DNA of 37,315 nt from an uncultured Alistipes sp. (GTDB lineage: Bacteria > Bacteroidota > Bacteroidia > Bacteroidales > Rikenellaceae), in contig CASELE010000016.1 of the NCBI GenBank assembly GCA_949288735.1, positions 1 to 37,315 on the forward strand, written 5' to 3'. The notes below the pieces were generated by a model. It was not told where the DNA came from and searched no databases. It was given only the letters and a program-made list of their open reading frames with translations. Shown piece by piece: positions 18,077 to 26,733 of the stretch. The position numbers and the translations under genes were made by a program. How positions within the stretch are numbered: the first letter of the stretch is position 1; each line of letters opens with the position of its first letter.

Positions 18077-19417
18077 TCAACGTGTCGCGCGGACCCGCCG
18101 CATGGCCGCCACGGCCTGCTTGCCCGCCCGGATCCAGTCGAGCAGCGGCAGATAGGCGGGGCATCCCGCCTGGCACGATCCGCACTCGATGCACGAGGCG
18201 ACGCCGCGTTCGTCGAGCAGCTCCCAGTCGCGCCGCTGCGCGCCGCGCGAAAGCAGATAGGGCTCGAGCCCCATGGGGCAGGCGCCGACACAACGGGCGC
18301 ATCGGATACAGCTCGATTCGGGGCGGCGCAGCGCCGCGGCTCCGGCGAGCACCGTAATGCCCGAGCACCCCTTCGTCACGGGGGCGTCCGGACAAACCAC
18401 GGCACGTCCCATCATGGGTCCGCCGTTGAGTATCTTGCAGGGCCCGTCGACAAGTCCGCCGGCCGCCTCGACAAGAACCGACACGGGGGTGCCGAGACGC
18501 ACGAGGAAATTGTGCGGCTCGCGCACGCCGGAGCCCGAAACCGTCACGACACGTTCGACCAGCGGGCGGCGTTTCTGCACGGCGTCGTAGACGGCCACGG
18601 CCGTCGATACGTTGCAGACCACGACTCCCACGTCGATCGGCAGGGCGGGCGGAGGGGGTACCTCACGTCCGGTAAGGGCCTCGATGAGCTGCTTTTCGCC
18701 GCCCTGCGGATACTTCGTCCGCAGTGGCACCACCTCGATACCCCGGCGTCGTGCGGCCAGATGCGCGAGATGCGCCACCGCATCGGGCTTGTTGTTCTCG
18801 ATACCTATCAGCGCCCGCTCCACACCGACCGCGCGCATGAGGAGCGCGACGCCCACGAGCAGCTCCTCACCGCGTTCGAGCATCGTACGATGGTCCGAGG
18901 TGAGGTAGGGTTCGCACTCCGCACCGTTGACGACAAGACAGTCGACCCGACGGTCGTCCGGCACCGAGAGCTTCACGTGGGTAGGAAAGGCGGCGCCGCC
19001 CATACCGACGATACCCGCGGCACGGATGCGGTCGAGAATCTCATGCGGCGCGAGACCGCATTCGGAGTCGTCGACCAGCCGCTCCGTGCGGTCGATCGTC
19101 CCGAGCCACTCGTCTCCCTCGCGCCGGATAGTGACCGCAGGCTGGAGCAGACCCTGACCGTTGGGCACGGGATCTGTGCCGATGACCGTACCCGATACGG
19201 AGGCATGGACACGGGCCGAAACGAAACCCGCGGCCTCGGCCACGAGCTGTCCGGCAACCACGCGGTCGCCCTTGGCGACCACCGTCGTGGCCGGCGCTCC
19301 GATATGCTGCGCGAGCGGGAGCACCACCGTATCGGGCAACGGCAGCCGTTCGACGGGGCTGGAGGCGCTCAGTTTGTATTCCGACGGATGGATTCCGCCC
19401 TTGCGAAAACTCTTCAT
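18077..19417 (-). CDS. rnfC: Rnf complex subunit C (RnfC), NADH/FMN and iron-sulfur subunit
   Basis: RnfC is the peripheral subunit thought to exchange electrons with NAD(H). The 446-residue protein opens with the RnfC N-terminal domain (FRKGGIHP), then the Complex I 51-kDa-like nucleotide/FMN site (GIVGMGGAAFPTHVKL, residues 136-150; NGAECEPYL), a SLBB-like region, and two 4Fe-4S motifs at C370/373/376/380 and C409/412/415/419. It ends soon after, without the long Ala-rich tail of the E. coli homologue. It starts 4 bp after rnfB. Confidence 0.96.
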   Translation of the reverse strand: MKSFRKGGIHPSEYKLSASSPVERLPLPDTVVLPLAQHIGAPATTVVAKGDRVVAGQLVAEAAGFVSARVHASVSGTVIGTDPVPNGQGLLQPAVTIRREGDEWLGTIDRTERLVDDSECGLAPHEILDRIRAAGIVGMGGAAFPTHVKLSVPDDRRVDCLVVNGAECEPYLTSDHRTMLERGEELLVGVALLMRAVGVERALIGIENNKPDAVAHLAHLAARRRGIEVVPLRTKYPQGGEKQLIEALTGREVPPPPALPIDVGVVVCNVSTAVAVYDAVQKRRPLVERVVTVSGSGVREPHNFLVRLGTPVSVLVEAAGGLVDGPCKILNGGPMMGRAVVCPDAPVTKGCSGITVLAGAAALRRPESSCIRCARCVGACPMGLEPYLLSRGAQRRDWELLDERGVASCIECGSCQAGCPAYLPLLDWIRAGKQAVAAMRRVRATR

Positions 19418-19421
19418 GTTC

Positions 19422-20297
19422 TTACGAGAGGTTGCTGGTCTGCACCCGTACGGCCGAAGCGGCCTTCGGCTCGCGCGGCAGAGGTGCCAGATTGGAGAGC
19501 ACGATGGCTCCCGTGGGACATTCGGCCGCGCACTTGCGGCAAAGACGGCACTTCTGCGGATCGATATAGGCGAGTCCGTTCTCCAGTGCGATGGCTCCGA
19601 ACGGACACGCCTTCACGCATTTGCCGCAACCGATACAGCCTGTCTTGCAGACCCGCGACACGGCAGCCCCCCGGTCGTGCGAAACGCACGAGACGTATAC
19701 GGCCCGATGGGCCGGCCACCGCTTGCGCAGTTCGATGACCCCGCGCGGGCAGGCCTTGACGCAGGCGCCGCAGGCCGTACATTTGTCGGGGTCCACCTCG
19801 GGCAGTCCCGTCGCGGGATTCACGGCGATGGCGCCGAAAGCGCACACCTCCGCACAGTCGCCATAGCCCAGACAGCCGTAGGCGCAGCCCGTATCGCCCG
19901 CATAGAGCGAACCGGCGACGGCACACGAACGGGCTCCGTCATAGATATTGGTACGGGGCCGCACGGCGCACGAACCGCCGCAGCGGACCGTCGCCGTGCG
20001 GGGCTCCTGCTCGGGGGCCTTCTTGCCCAGGTAATCGGCCACGGCCGCCATGGCCGAGGAGCCCCCTACCGGACAGTAGAGCGCCGAGATATCGGGACGC
20101 TTCACCAGGGCTTCGGCCATATTGCGGCAGCCGGCGAATCCGCAGCCGCCGCAGTTGGCGCCGGGAAGCATCCGCTCCACCTCGTCGATGCGCGGATCCT
20201 CCTCGACATGGAACTTCCGCGCCACGAAATAGAGCACGACCGCGGACAGCACACCCACTACACAGAGCGTAAGGACCGTAAAAAGCAAAACCTCCAT
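19422..20297 (-). CDS. rnfB: Rnf complex subunit B (RnfB), polyferredoxin
   Basis: RnfB receives electrons from ferredoxin. The 291-residue protein has an N-terminal membrane helix (residues 3-25), a 4Fe-4S domain with C49-x2-C52-x4-C57 and C75, then four ferredoxin-type cysteine groups at C138/142/148/152, C173/176/179/183, C221/224/227/231 and C250/253/256/260, each ending in the C-P/A-x-G-A/V-I pattern. This many clusters resembles the long RnfB of anaerobes rather than the shorter E. coli RsxB. It lies 7 bp after rseC and 4 bp before rnfC. Confidence 0.96.
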   Translation of the reverse strand: MEVLLFTVLTLCVVGVLSAVVLYFVARKFHVEEDPRIDEVERMLPGANCGGCGFAGCRNMAEALVKRPDISALYCPVGGSSAMAAVADYLGKKAPEQEPRTATVRCGGSCAVRPRTNIYDGARSCAVAGSLYAGDTGCAYGCLGYGDCAEVCAFGAIAVNPATGLPEVDPDKCTACGACVKACPRGVIELRKRWPAHRAVYVSCVSHDRGAAVSRVCKTGCIGCGKCVKACPFGAIALENGLAYIDPQKCRLCRKCAAECPTGAIVLSNLAPLPREPKAASAVRVQTSNLS

Positions 20298-20304
20298 CTT
20301 ACTT

Positions 20305-20730
20305 CTATTCTGTCTTTCTCGTTACGACGAACCGGACCGAACGGCCGATCCGACGGTGCAGCAGCCGCAACGCTCCATAGTAGAGAGCCACGGCCCCCAA
20401 TGAGGCCAGCGCGGCTGCACGTTCCTCCCAATGCAGGACCGACACGCCGAGCACGAGGGCCGCCAGCAGAACCGCCAGGGCCCCCACATAGGCCACGACG
20501 ACGGCTCGGAGCCCCACGCTGCGCCGAACGCCCACCGTCACCTCGTCGCCCGCGGCATAGGAGGCCGCTTCGGGAAGGAGAGCCTCAACGACGCGTTCCC
20601 TCGCTTCGCCCATACCGCACGCCTCGCGGGCGCGGCAGGCACCGCAGGCCCCCGTCGCTTCGATGCGCACGAAAAGGCGGTCCCCCTCGACACGCACAAC
20701 CGTACCGCTATGTTCGACCACACCTTGCAC
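20305..20730 (-). CDS. rseC: SoxR-reducing system protein RseC family
   Basis: The 141-residue protein has an N-terminal domain with GTVVRVEGDRLFVRI and the cysteine cluster CGACRAREACG, followed by two membrane helices and a basic tail. RseC-family proteins accompany rnf/rsx genes; a role in complex assembly or reduction is suggested by context but not proven. The chosen start is GTG (MQGVVEHSG), 4 bp after the nadE stop. A longer frame would overlap nadE by 53 bp with a non-family N-terminus, so it is rejected. Confidence 0.87.
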   Translation of the reverse strand: MQGVVEHSGTVVRVEGDRLFVRIEATGACGACRAREACGMGEARERVVEALLPEAASYAAGDEVTVGVRRSVGLRAVVVAYVGALAVLLAALVLGVSVLHWEERAAALASLGAVALYYGALRLLHRRIGRSVRFVVTRKTE

Positions 20731-20734
20731 GGCG

Positions 20735-22312
20735 CTAATCGCCGTATTTGTTCGTGAGCGGCATGAGCCGTTCGTGACCGAACGCACAGGTCGACAGACG
20801 CAGCACGGGCGGGAACTGATAGCGCTTCTTCTCGTTGCGCATCATCATGGAGTGAATACGCTCCACCATCTCGGAATCGAATCCCGCATTGATGATCTCT
20901 TCGCGGTGCTGGCCCTCCTCGATCATGCGGAAGAGGACGGCATCCACGACCTCGTAGGGAGGCAGGATATCGCTGTCCTTCTGGTCGGGATGAAGTTCCG
21001 ACGAAGGTTCCTTGCGGAGGATGTTCTCGGGTATGACGCCTTCGTGCACGCGGTTGATGTAGCGCGCCAGATCGTAGATTTCGGTCTTGTAGAGGTCGCC
21101 CGTAGGGCTGAACGAACCGGCCGTATCGCCGTAGAGCGTGCAGAGGCCGAGAGCATTCTCGCTCTTGTTCGAAGAGTTGAGCAGGATGTAGCCGGTCTTG
21201 TTCTGCAAGGCCATGAGCAGCACCGTACGGATACGGGTCTGGATGTTCTCCTCGGTCGAATCGAACTCCATGCCTCCGATGACGGGCTTGAGCGTATCGA
21301 CCACGCTGCCGTATATTTCGTTGATGGGTATCACGTTGTATTCGATACCGAGGTTCCGGGCCAGCTCCTTGGCATCCTCCACCGACTGCTCGGGAGAGAA
21401 GCGCGAGGGCATGAGCAGCGCCCGCACGTTCTCACGGCCGAGGGCCTCGACAGCCAGACAGGCCACCACCGCCGAATCGATACCCCCCGAGAGCCCCACG
21501 GCCGCCTTCGTATAGCCGTTCTTGAGATAGTAGTCGCGCAGGCCGCAGACGGCCGCGCCGTGGACCAGACGCGTGCGGTCGCTCAGCGGCGGCACGGTGA
21601 CCGGCCGCGCCGGGGCGTCGGTGTCGAATATCTGGAGGTCCTCCTCGAAATTCTTCATCATGAGACAGAGTTCGCCGCGGCGGTTGATGGCTCCCGACGT
21701 GCCGTCGTAGACAATCTCGGTCGACCCGCCCACCTGGTTGGCGAGCACGAGGTTCTTGCCCTCGACGAAGGCGATGCGGCGCATCATCTCGTAACGCTGC
21801 GTCATCGTCCCCTTGCCGTAGCGGCGGGCATTGATCGAGAGAATGGTCTCGACCGAACGGTCGCAGTCGTGCATGCGGCTCAGGTCGTCGCCGACGACGA
21901 TGGCACAGCGGTGTCCCTTGATGGTGGCGTACTCGTAGCCCTTGGACGATACGAGAAAGCCCATCTCGCGACGGGCCGTGATATGGCGCTTGCCCACATA
22001 GCGAAGCACCTTGCGATCCTGAATGAGGGCGGCGGCGCTCACCGTCCCCTCGGTCGTCAGCAACGGAAGGCCCACGATGGCGGCGATGTCGTCACAGCAC
22101 GATGCGATCTCCACCAGGGCATCCTCGCACAGTTCGAGAAAGGTTGTCTTGCGCAGCAGGTCGAAGGCGGGAGTTCCGCTGATGGCCTGCTCGGCGAAAA
22201 CCACGAGATCCGCCCCCAGCGCGCGGGCCTTCTGGATGGCTCCGATGATCTTCGAAGCATTGCCGTCGATATCTCCGACGGTGTAGTTCAGCTGGGCGAT
22301 GGCTATCTTCAT
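20735..22312 (-). CDS. nadE: NAD+ synthase with N-terminal amidase-like domain (catalytic Cys missing)
   Basis: NadE amidates nicotinic acid adenine dinucleotide to NAD+. The 525-residue protein has a nitrilase-type glutaminase domain (residues 1-240) and an ATP-pyrophosphatase synthetase domain whose P-loop SGGIDS is at 275-280, with the downstream family blocks intact (NSSNKSENALG, GDTAGSFSPTGDLYKTEIYDLA). In the amidase domain the Glu (E41) and probable Lys (K108) are present, but the nucleophile position in the ICED motif reads V-G141-D-D-L, and the LPNY motif after the Lys is lost. It probably depends on free ammonia. It heads the rnf operon. Confidence 0.95.
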   Translation of the reverse strand: MKIAIAQLNYTVGDIDGNASKIIGAIQKARALGADLVVFAEQAISGTPAFDLLRKTTFLELCEDALVEIASCCDDIAAIVGLPLLTTEGTVSAAALIQDRKVLRYVGKRHITARREMGFLVSSKGYEYATIKGHRCAIVVGDDLSRMHDCDRSVETILSINARRYGKGTMTQRYEMMRRIAFVEGKNLVLANQVGGSTEIVYDGTSGAINRRGELCLMMKNFEEDLQIFDTDAPARPVTVPPLSDRTRLVHGAAVCGLRDYYLKNGYTKAAVGLSGGIDSAVVACLAVEALGRENVRALLMPSRFSPEQSVEDAKELARNLGIEYNVIPINEIYGSVVDTLKPVIGGMEFDSTEENIQTRIRTVLLMALQNKTGYILLNSSNKSENALGLCTLYGDTAGSFSPTGDLYKTEIYDLARYINRVHEGVIPENILRKEPSSELHPDQKDSDILPPYEVVDAVLFRMIEEGQHREEIINAGFDSEMVERIHSMMMRNEKKRYQFPPVLRLSTCAFGHERLMPLTNKYGD

Positions 22313-22343
22313 AACGAAAAGCGAAGCTCGGATGGAAACTGCG

Positions 22344-22373
22344 CAAAGTTAAGAATAAAAATCCAATCCGCAA
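22344..22373 (-). promoter_or_regulatory. Promoter of the nadE-rseC-rnf operon
   Basis: On the minus strand, TTG (22373-22371), a 19-bp spacer and TAACTTTG (22351-22344) match the Bacteroidota consensus. The nadE ATG lies 31 bp downstream of the -7 box. No other clear promoter is seen before rnfB. Confidence 0.7.
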
Positions 22374-22503
22374 CCGGCCCCGTCAAGATAATTCGGGCCT
22401 TTCCGGGCCCGTAAAACGTAGTCGGGCCATGTATCGTACACAGCACCGCCCCGCCGGTCCGGGCAGTCCGCACCGCGCGGACGAAGTCACGTCGGCCGGA
22501 GGT

Positions 22504-22541
22504 GAAAAAGAGCGGAGCATCCGGTTCCGGACGCTCCGCTC
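22504..22541 (-). terminator. Strong terminator of the trkA-to-zinc-ribbon operon
   Basis: A 15-bp stem with one mismatch (arms 22510-22524 and 22527-22541) and a 2-nt loop is followed on the minus strand by TTTTTC. It lies 19 bp after the zinc-ribbon gene stop. Confidence 0.9.
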
Positions 22542-22560
22542 AGCTCTTCGCCGCGACGGC

Positions 22561-23325
22561 CTATTCGGCCCCCTCCTCTTCGGGATCGGCCACGAGAATA
22601 CGGCCGCAGTATTCGCAGACGATAATCTTCTTGCCCATACGGATATCCGCCTGGCGCTGGGGCGGAATACGGTTGAAGCAGCCGCCGCAGGCGTCACGTT
22701 TCACCGTCACCACCGCCAGACCGTTGCGCACGTTGCGCCGGATGCGGTCGTAGGCCGCCAGCAGACGGTCGTCGATTTTCGACTTGGCCTGTTCGGCCTG
22801 GGCCGTATAGCGGGCCACCTGGGGTGCCGTCTCGGCCTCTATGCTCTCGAGCTCGGCCCGCTTGGCGGCAAGATCCGACTCGCGCTCCTGCATCCGTTCG
22901 CCCGTCTCGTCACGGAGCGCCTTCTTGGCCTTGATGCCCGCGGCATACTCCTTCAGGCGCTTCTCGGCCAGCTCGATCTCCAGCTCCTGATACTCGACCT
23001 CCTTGTTGATGGCGTCGAACTCACGGTTGTTGCGGACGTTGTTCTGCTGCTCCTTGTAGTTGGCTATCATGATCCGGGCCTGGTCCACCTCGCGCTTGCG
23101 CTGCTTGGTAAGCGTGTTGAGCTCTTCGATCTCGGTGTCGATGTTGGCGACGCGGGTCTTCAGGCCCGCCAGCTCGTCCTCGAGGTCCTGCACCTCGAGC
23201 GGCAGCTCACCCTTCACCTTGTTGATTTCGTCGATACGGCTGTCGATCTTCTGCAAATCGTAGAGTGCGAGGATCTTCTCCTGCATCGAATAATCGACGT
23301 CGGTGGTCTTTTTCTGTATTGCCAT
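22561..23325 (-). CDS. Coiled-coil C4-type zinc ribbon protein (CT398-like)
   Basis: The 254-residue protein has a long coiled-coil hairpin (about residues 15-185, rich in Glu, Lys, Arg and Ala) followed by a C-terminal zinc ribbon with CGGC and CEYCG, separated by the conserved NRIPPQRQADIRMGK. This layout matches the C4-type zinc ribbon family typified by chlamydial CT398, whose biochemical role is unsettled. It follows the Nif3-like gene by 14 bp; that pairing is common in Bacteroidota. It ends the operon before a strong terminator. Confidence 0.9.
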   Translation of the reverse strand: MAIQKKTTDVDYSMQEKILALYDLQKIDSRIDEINKVKGELPLEVQDLEDELAGLKTRVANIDTEIEELNTLTKQRKREVDQARIMIANYKEQQNNVRNNREFDAINKEVEYQELEIELAEKRLKEYAAGIKAKKALRDETGERMQERESDLAAKRAELESIEAETAPQVARYTAQAEQAKSKIDDRLLAAYDRIRRNVRNGLAVVTVKRDACGGCFNRIPPQRQADIRMGKKIIVCEYCGRILVADPEEEGAE

Positions 23326-23339
23326 ATATCGCGATGTGT

Positions 23340-24131
23340 TTAGACGTACTGCATATAATGCACCGGATTGCAGGAGGATTCACTCCTGCGGACCGCAAAG
23401 GTACGCAAATTTTCCGACAAAATATCAAATAAAAGTTCAATCGCACAATATTCGCTCTCGAAATGGCCGATATCGGCCACCGTCAGCGCATCTCCGGGCT
23501 TCATGAAGTCGTTGTAGCGCAGATCGGCCGTCACGTAGAGGTCGGCGCCGGCACGTCCCGCCGCATCGATGAGCGAGGCCCCGGCCCCGGTGCAAACCGC
23601 CACGCGCCGCACCTCGTGCCGTACCGGAGCGCTGTGACGCACCATCTTCGCACCCGTACGTTCCATCACGCGGCGCAGGAAACCGGCAAGCGGCATCGCT
23701 TCGGGCAGGTCGCCCACGACACCGAAGCCCGCCCCCTCGGCCGCGGCCGAGGGCTCGAGCACCTGCAGACGCTCCACGCCGAGACGGCCGGCCAGGCGCC
23801 AGCTCATGCCGTGCGGCGCGCTGTCGAGATTCGTATGGCATGCATAGAGGGCTATGCCCGAACGGATGGCCCGCTCCACGCACCGCTGCACGTAATCGGC
23901 CGAATTGAAGCGCTTGAGCGCATGGAAGACAATCGGATGGTGCGTGACGACCAGCCCGCATCCCTCCCGCTCGGCCTCGGCGAGGACCTCTTCGGTCACA
24001 TCCACGGCCAACAGCACACCCTCCGTCAGGTCGTCGGGATGTCCCACGATGAGTCCCGAATTGTCATAGGACTCCTGAAGTGCGAGCGGCGCAAAGCGCT
24101 CGATCACCTCCGTAATATCACCTATTCTCAT
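23340..24131 (-). CDS. Nif3-like dinuclear metal centre hexameric protein
   Basis: The 263-residue protein belongs to the NIF3/YbgI family of toroidal hexamers with a di-metal site. Metal ligands are visible in THHPIVF, HTNLDSA and ADIGHFESEYC. The blocks QESYDNSGLIVG and DLYVTADLRYNDF are family hallmarks. It is the short, YbgI-like form, without the PII-like insert found in many Bacteroidota and Firmicutes members (about 360 residues). Databases sometimes call the family GTP cyclohydrolase I type 2, which is not well supported. The true substrate is unknown. Confidence 0.93.
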   Translation of the reverse strand: MRIGDITEVIERFAPLALQESYDNSGLIVGHPDDLTEGVLLAVDVTEEVLAEAEREGCGLVVTHHPIVFHALKRFNSADYVQRCVERAIRSGIALYACHTNLDSAPHGMSWRLAGRLGVERLQVLEPSAAAEGAGFGVVGDLPEAMPLAGFLRRVMERTGAKMVRHSAPVRHEVRRVAVCTGAGASLIDAAGRAGADLYVTADLRYNDFMKPGDALTVADIGHFESEYCAIELLFDILSENLRTFAVRRSESSCNPVHYMQYV

Positions 24132-24161
24132 GTTTTCTCTCTTGTTTCCGCAGCCGCATCC

Positions 24162-24659
24162 TCAGAAGAGCGTCTGTTCGTAGCAGGCGAAGGGGTCCTC
24201 GTCGGTCGCCGGCTCCCTGCGGGCGGCCGGACGGGCGCTCTTCGGCGGCACCTCCTCCTTCTTGTCGGAGCGTTCCGGCAATTCCGACGGCCGGGTCGCC
24301 GCAGGCGCGGGGCTCTCCGCAGCAGAGGGCTCCTCTTTCAGCTCCTCGCGCACCTCCTCGAGCAGGGCACGCACGCGCTGGAGCCGCTCGAGCAGTTCGG
24401 CGTCGCGGTCGGCGACGGGACTGGACGCCCGCTGCCTGAGCGCCCGGCGGGCCCCATCGAGCGTCATTCCCTGTTCCTTGACCAGATGGTAGATGCGTTT
24501 GAGCAGTTCGACGTCCTGCTTCGTATAGAGCCGGTTCCCTTTCCGGTTGCGATGGGGGCGGAGACGGGGGAACTGCGTCTCCCAATGGCGGAGCAACGAC
24601 GGGTTGACATCGAACATCTCGGCCACCTCGCCCATGGAATAGTAGAGTTTCTCGGTCAT
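24162..24659 (-). CDS. MerR family transcriptional regulator
   Basis: The 165-residue protein has an N-terminal winged helix-turn-helix with YYSMGEVAEMFDVNPSLLRHWE, the wing RLYTKQDVELLKRI, and a short dimerisation coiled coil (DAELLERLQRVRALLEEVREEL). The last 55 residues are Pro/Glu/Ala-rich with no effector-binding domain or metal-binding cysteines. The ligand, if any, is unknown. It lies 12 bp after the rRNA methyltransferase gene and 30 bp before the Nif3-like gene, and could regulate this operon. Confidence 0.9.
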   Translation of the reverse strand: MTEKLYYSMGEVAEMFDVNPSLLRHWETQFPRLRPHRNRKGNRLYTKQDVELLKRIYHLVKEQGMTLDGARRALRQRASSPVADRDAELLERLQRVRALLEEVREELKEEPSAAESPAPAATRPSELPERSDKKEEVPPKSARPAARREPATDEDPFACYEQTLF

Positions 24660-24671
24660 GGCTTCCGCTAT

Positions 24672-26072
24672 TCAGTCGTTTTTCAGTATTCTCAGCGAAT
24701 GGGGATAGAGGTTGTTCACCCGACGTCCCACTCGTTTGGCCCAGCCCAGTGCCACGCCGCCCGAACGGACCAGATTGAGACCCTCGGCAAACCTTCCGGC
24801 CTCCACCTCCTGACGGCGCAGATAGCGAAGCGCCTCTTCGACAGGCAGCTCGGCCACGGGGAGGAGGGAAGGCTCCAGCACCGTGGCGAAGGCCAGCGCG
24901 GGGGCGGGTTTCAGCCTGCCCCCGAAGAGCTGTCCCAGCTCCACGCCCGAGGCAACCGCCGCGAGACGCTCCGAAAGGCCGCATACGGCGTCGGCCTGCG
25001 CTTCGGGCAACGCATAGAAGGTCTCGTTCAGACGCACGAAACGCATCCGTCCGGGGTCGCGGACCCAGCGGGCGAGTTCGGCCGTCTCGTTGCGCGTCGC
25101 CGGCACGAAGAGCGACCGCCGTCCCTTCGGTGCACGGGGCACGTCGGCCGCATCGGGACACTTGCGGACAACGGCCGCAAAGAAGCCCTCGCCTCGGCTC
25201 CGGTGGGGATAGAAGCGAAAGGTGCGGAAGGCCCCCACCCGGCCGCATGCGACACCCCACGACGGATCGGTATCCACCGCCGGAGCCTCGGCAAGCTCGA
25301 CGCCGTACTCCCCGGCGAACGAAGCGAGCAACTCCTCGTCTTCGGCCCGGGCAAAGGTGCATGTACTGTAGAAAAGCGTTCCGCCCGGGCGCAATGCCCG
25401 CCACCCCTCGCGCAGAATCTCCGCCTGCCGACGGGCACAGATGCGTACTCCCCCTTCGCTCCATTCGAGACGGGCGTTCCAGTCCTTGCGGAACATCCCC
25501 TCGCCCGAACAGGGGGCGTCGACGGCCACCAGGTCGAACCCTCCGCCGCGGAGGGCCACATCGGCGGGGTCGTTCACCGTCACCAGTACGTTGCCCGTCC
25601 CCCACTTGCGCACGTTGTCGGCAAGCGCTCGGGCCCGCTGGCGGTCTATCTCGTTGGCCACGACCAAACCCTCGGGTCCCGCAAGCGAGGCGTAGAGCGT
25701 CGTCTTGCCGCCCGGAGCGGCACAGAGGTCGAGCACGCGGAGCCCCTTCGGGTCGCAGCAACAGGCGAGCAGGCGGTCGACGAACTGCGAGCCGGCCTCC
25801 TGCACATAGTAGGCGCCGCCATGAAAAGCCGGGTCGAAAGTGAACTGCGGCCGCTCGGGAAGATAGTATCCGTCGCGGCACCATGGCACCGGCTCGGCTC
25901 CATCGGGCACGGGCCACCCTTTCGCCGGATGGCGGCGTACGCTGACGGGAGGGTCCGCATCGAGCGCCCTGCAGAGCGCCTCCGCCTCCGCGGCGCCCAG
26001 CTCGCGTTCCAGACGCTCGACGAAAGCCGCGGGAAGCGGCGGCCGCTCCCCCGTACGGTTCGCACCCTTCAT
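24672..26072 (-). CDS. RsmF-type rRNA cytosine-C5 methyltransferase
   Basis: The NOL1/NOP2/Sun family adds a methyl group to C5 of cytosine in rRNA, using SAM. The chosen ATG (MKGANRTGERPP) overlaps the deoxynucleoside kinase stop by 4 bp and gives 466 residues. Motifs: the SAM loop LDLCAAPGGKTT, the catalytic pair of cysteines in DAPCSGEGMFRKD and YSTCTF, and a C-terminal region ending NNLYPHSLRIL, like the PUA-type tail of RsmF. The exact rRNA position modified cannot be read from sequence. Confidence 0.93.
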   Translation of the reverse strand: MKGANRTGERPPLPAAFVERLERELGAAEAEALCRALDADPPVSVRRHPAKGWPVPDGAEPVPWCRDGYYLPERPQFTFDPAFHGGAYYVQEAGSQFVDRLLACCCDPKGLRVLDLCAAPGGKTTLYASLAGPEGLVVANEIDRQRARALADNVRKWGTGNVLVTVNDPADVALRGGGFDLVAVDAPCSGEGMFRKDWNARLEWSEGGVRICARRQAEILREGWRALRPGGTLFYSTCTFARAEDEELLASFAGEYGVELAEAPAVDTDPSWGVACGRVGAFRTFRFYPHRSRGEGFFAAVVRKCPDAADVPRAPKGRRSLFVPATRNETAELARWVRDPGRMRFVRLNETFYALPEAQADAVCGLSERLAAVASGVELGQLFGGRLKPAPALAFATVLEPSLLPVAELPVEEALRYLRRQEVEAGRFAEGLNLVRSGGVALGWAKRVGRRVNNLYPHSLRILKND

Positions 26073-26716
26073 CGGCCCTCCTCCGCTCCGTTCGTCCGCA
26101 GTCCGGACACGCGCGCCTTCACCTCGTCGATCCGGTCGCATATCTTCTTCATGACGGCGGGATCCTCCACGAAATCCTCGCAGTCCTTGTCGACGACGAG
26201 CACCTCGCCTCCGTAGCCGTGCGTAATCCACTCGTCGTACTTGTCATTGAGCCGCTGCAGGTAGCTTCCGTCGATATTGGCCTCGTAGGCACGGCCGCGC
26301 CGCCGGATCTGGTCGATGAGCGTCGGAATGCTCGCCTTGAGATAGATCAGCAGGTCGGGCTGCGGTATGAGGTGCGTCACCAGGCGGAAGATACCCATGT
26401 AGGTGGCGAAATCGCGCGAGGACATCAGTCCCATCTCGTGCAGGTTGCCAGCGAAGATGTAGGCATCCTCATAGACGGTGCGGTCCTGGAAGATATCCCG
26501 CGAAGGGTCGGCCAGCATCTCCATCGTCTGACGGATGCGGCTGCCGAGAAAGTGCATCTGCAGGTTGAAGGACCATCGGTTCATATCCTCGTAAAAGTCA
26601 CCGAGATAGGGATTGTCCGTCTCCTCCAGATAGGATTTGGCGCCGTAGCGTCCGGTGAGCAGCTCCGTCAGCGTGGTCTTGCCGCTGCCGATATTTCCAG
26701 CGATGGCTATGTACAT
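26069..26716 (-). CDS. Deoxynucleoside kinase
   Basis: The 215-residue protein begins MYIAIAGNIGSGKTTLTELL, the P-loop of the deoxyadenosine/deoxyguanosine kinase family. DRTVYEDAYIFA supplies the DRS-like catalytic motif, LIYLKASIPTLIDQIRRRGR is the lid arginine region, and the short C-terminus is intact. It salvages deoxynucleosides by ATP-dependent 5'-phosphorylation; base preference is not predictable here. It lies 17 bp after the GH3 gene and overlaps the methyltransferase start. Confidence 0.93.
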   Translation of the reverse strand: MYIAIAGNIGSGKTTLTELLTGRYGAKSYLEETDNPYLGDFYEDMNRWSFNLQMHFLGSRIRQTMEMLADPSRDIFQDRTVYEDAYIFAGNLHEMGLMSSRDFATYMGIFRLVTHLIPQPDLLIYLKASIPTLIDQIRRRGRAYEANIDGSYLQRLNDKYDEWITHGYGGEVLVVDKDCEDFVEDPAVMKKICDRIDEVKARVSGLRTNGAEEGR

Positions 26717-26733
26717 ACGGTTCTCGTGTGTAT

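Noticed and set aside
20731..20787. Longer N-terminus for RseC
   Set aside because: The extra residues overlap nadE and look unlike the family; the GTG just after the nadE stop fits better.
23463..26216. 917-codon open frame on the plus strand
   Set aside because: Antisense to the Nif3-like, MerR and rRNA methyltransferase genes; no recognisable domain; a by-product of high GC.
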